This document shows, in pieces, positions 12,529 through 12,531 of a stretch of DNA of 12,531 bases (position 1 is the first letter of the stretch; each line of letters opens with the position of its first letter). The notes under the pieces are model-generated. The model worked only from the letters and a program-made list of their open reading frames with translations, had not been told where the DNA came from and searched no databases. Source of the stretch: Monoraphidium neglectum (lineage: Eukaryota; Chlorophyta; Chlorophyceae; Sphaeropleales; Selenastraceae); the NCBI RefSeq assembly GCF_000611645.1, contig NW_014012130.1, positions 1,964-14,494 on the forward strand, read 5' to 3'. The position numbers and the translations under genes were made by a program.

Positions 12529-12531
12529 AAA

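Larger units (their letters stand above)
10967..12531. other. Region upstream of RPE with no supported gene
   Basis: About 1.5 kb. From 11021 to 11600 composition is mixed, with coding-like fragments on the minus strand but no chain of exons that closes in phase with a recognisable domain. From about 11740 to 12480 it is extremely GC-rich, so long frames stay open in every reading frame without meaning. A plus-strand TATAAAG sits at 11862-11868 and could be a promoter element of a rightward gene, but no downstream start or exon can be supported. Confidence 0.45.

Overview
The window looks like nuclear DNA of a green alga (core chlorophyte). It is GC-rich, and its genes are split by many short introns with GTGAG/GTGCG/GTAAG donors and CAG acceptors. 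The proteins carry long homopolymeric Gln, Ala and Gly tracts. One gene is a plant-type RR-TZF CCCH zinc-finger protein and another is a plant-cytosol-type ribulose-phosphate 3-epimerase. There is no prokaryotic gene organisation, CRISPR array, rRNA gene or recognisable transposon.

Three genes can be built, all on the minus strand, and their exon phases close exactly. From high to low coordinate they are: (1) RPE, 10895-8971, six exons, 268 aa, complete; (2) an RR-TZF protein, 8145-5041, six exons including a 23-nt microexon, about 695 aa, with a 38-residue polyglutamine run near the C-terminus; (3) a secreted/type I membrane protein, 3370 to beyond position 1, seven exons seen. The third has a signal peptide, four copies of a six-cysteine module, one membrane helix and a Gly-rich tail that is still open at the window edge. 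The single-frame open stretches in this DNA mislead, because most real exons are short and high GC keeps the wrong frames open. The models below rest on splice sites, phase and protein motifs together.

Between the genes: 3371-5040 (1.67 kb, TZF 3' flank plus promoter side of the membrane protein) holds no convincing gene, only a short tandem repeat. 8146-8970 is the RPE 3' flank and TZF 5' flank, with three CACGTG boxes and two small upstream ORFs. 10896-12531 holds RPE promoter-side sequence and then a very GC-rich stretch in which I cannot support a gene, apart from one weak transit-peptide-like ORF at 12491.

The three genes do not form an obvious pathway: one is sugar-phosphate metabolism, one RNA-binding regulation, one a cell-surface protein. 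The most novel element is the four-fold six-cysteine ectodomain, which resembles kringle/fibronectin-II modules but does not match either exactly.
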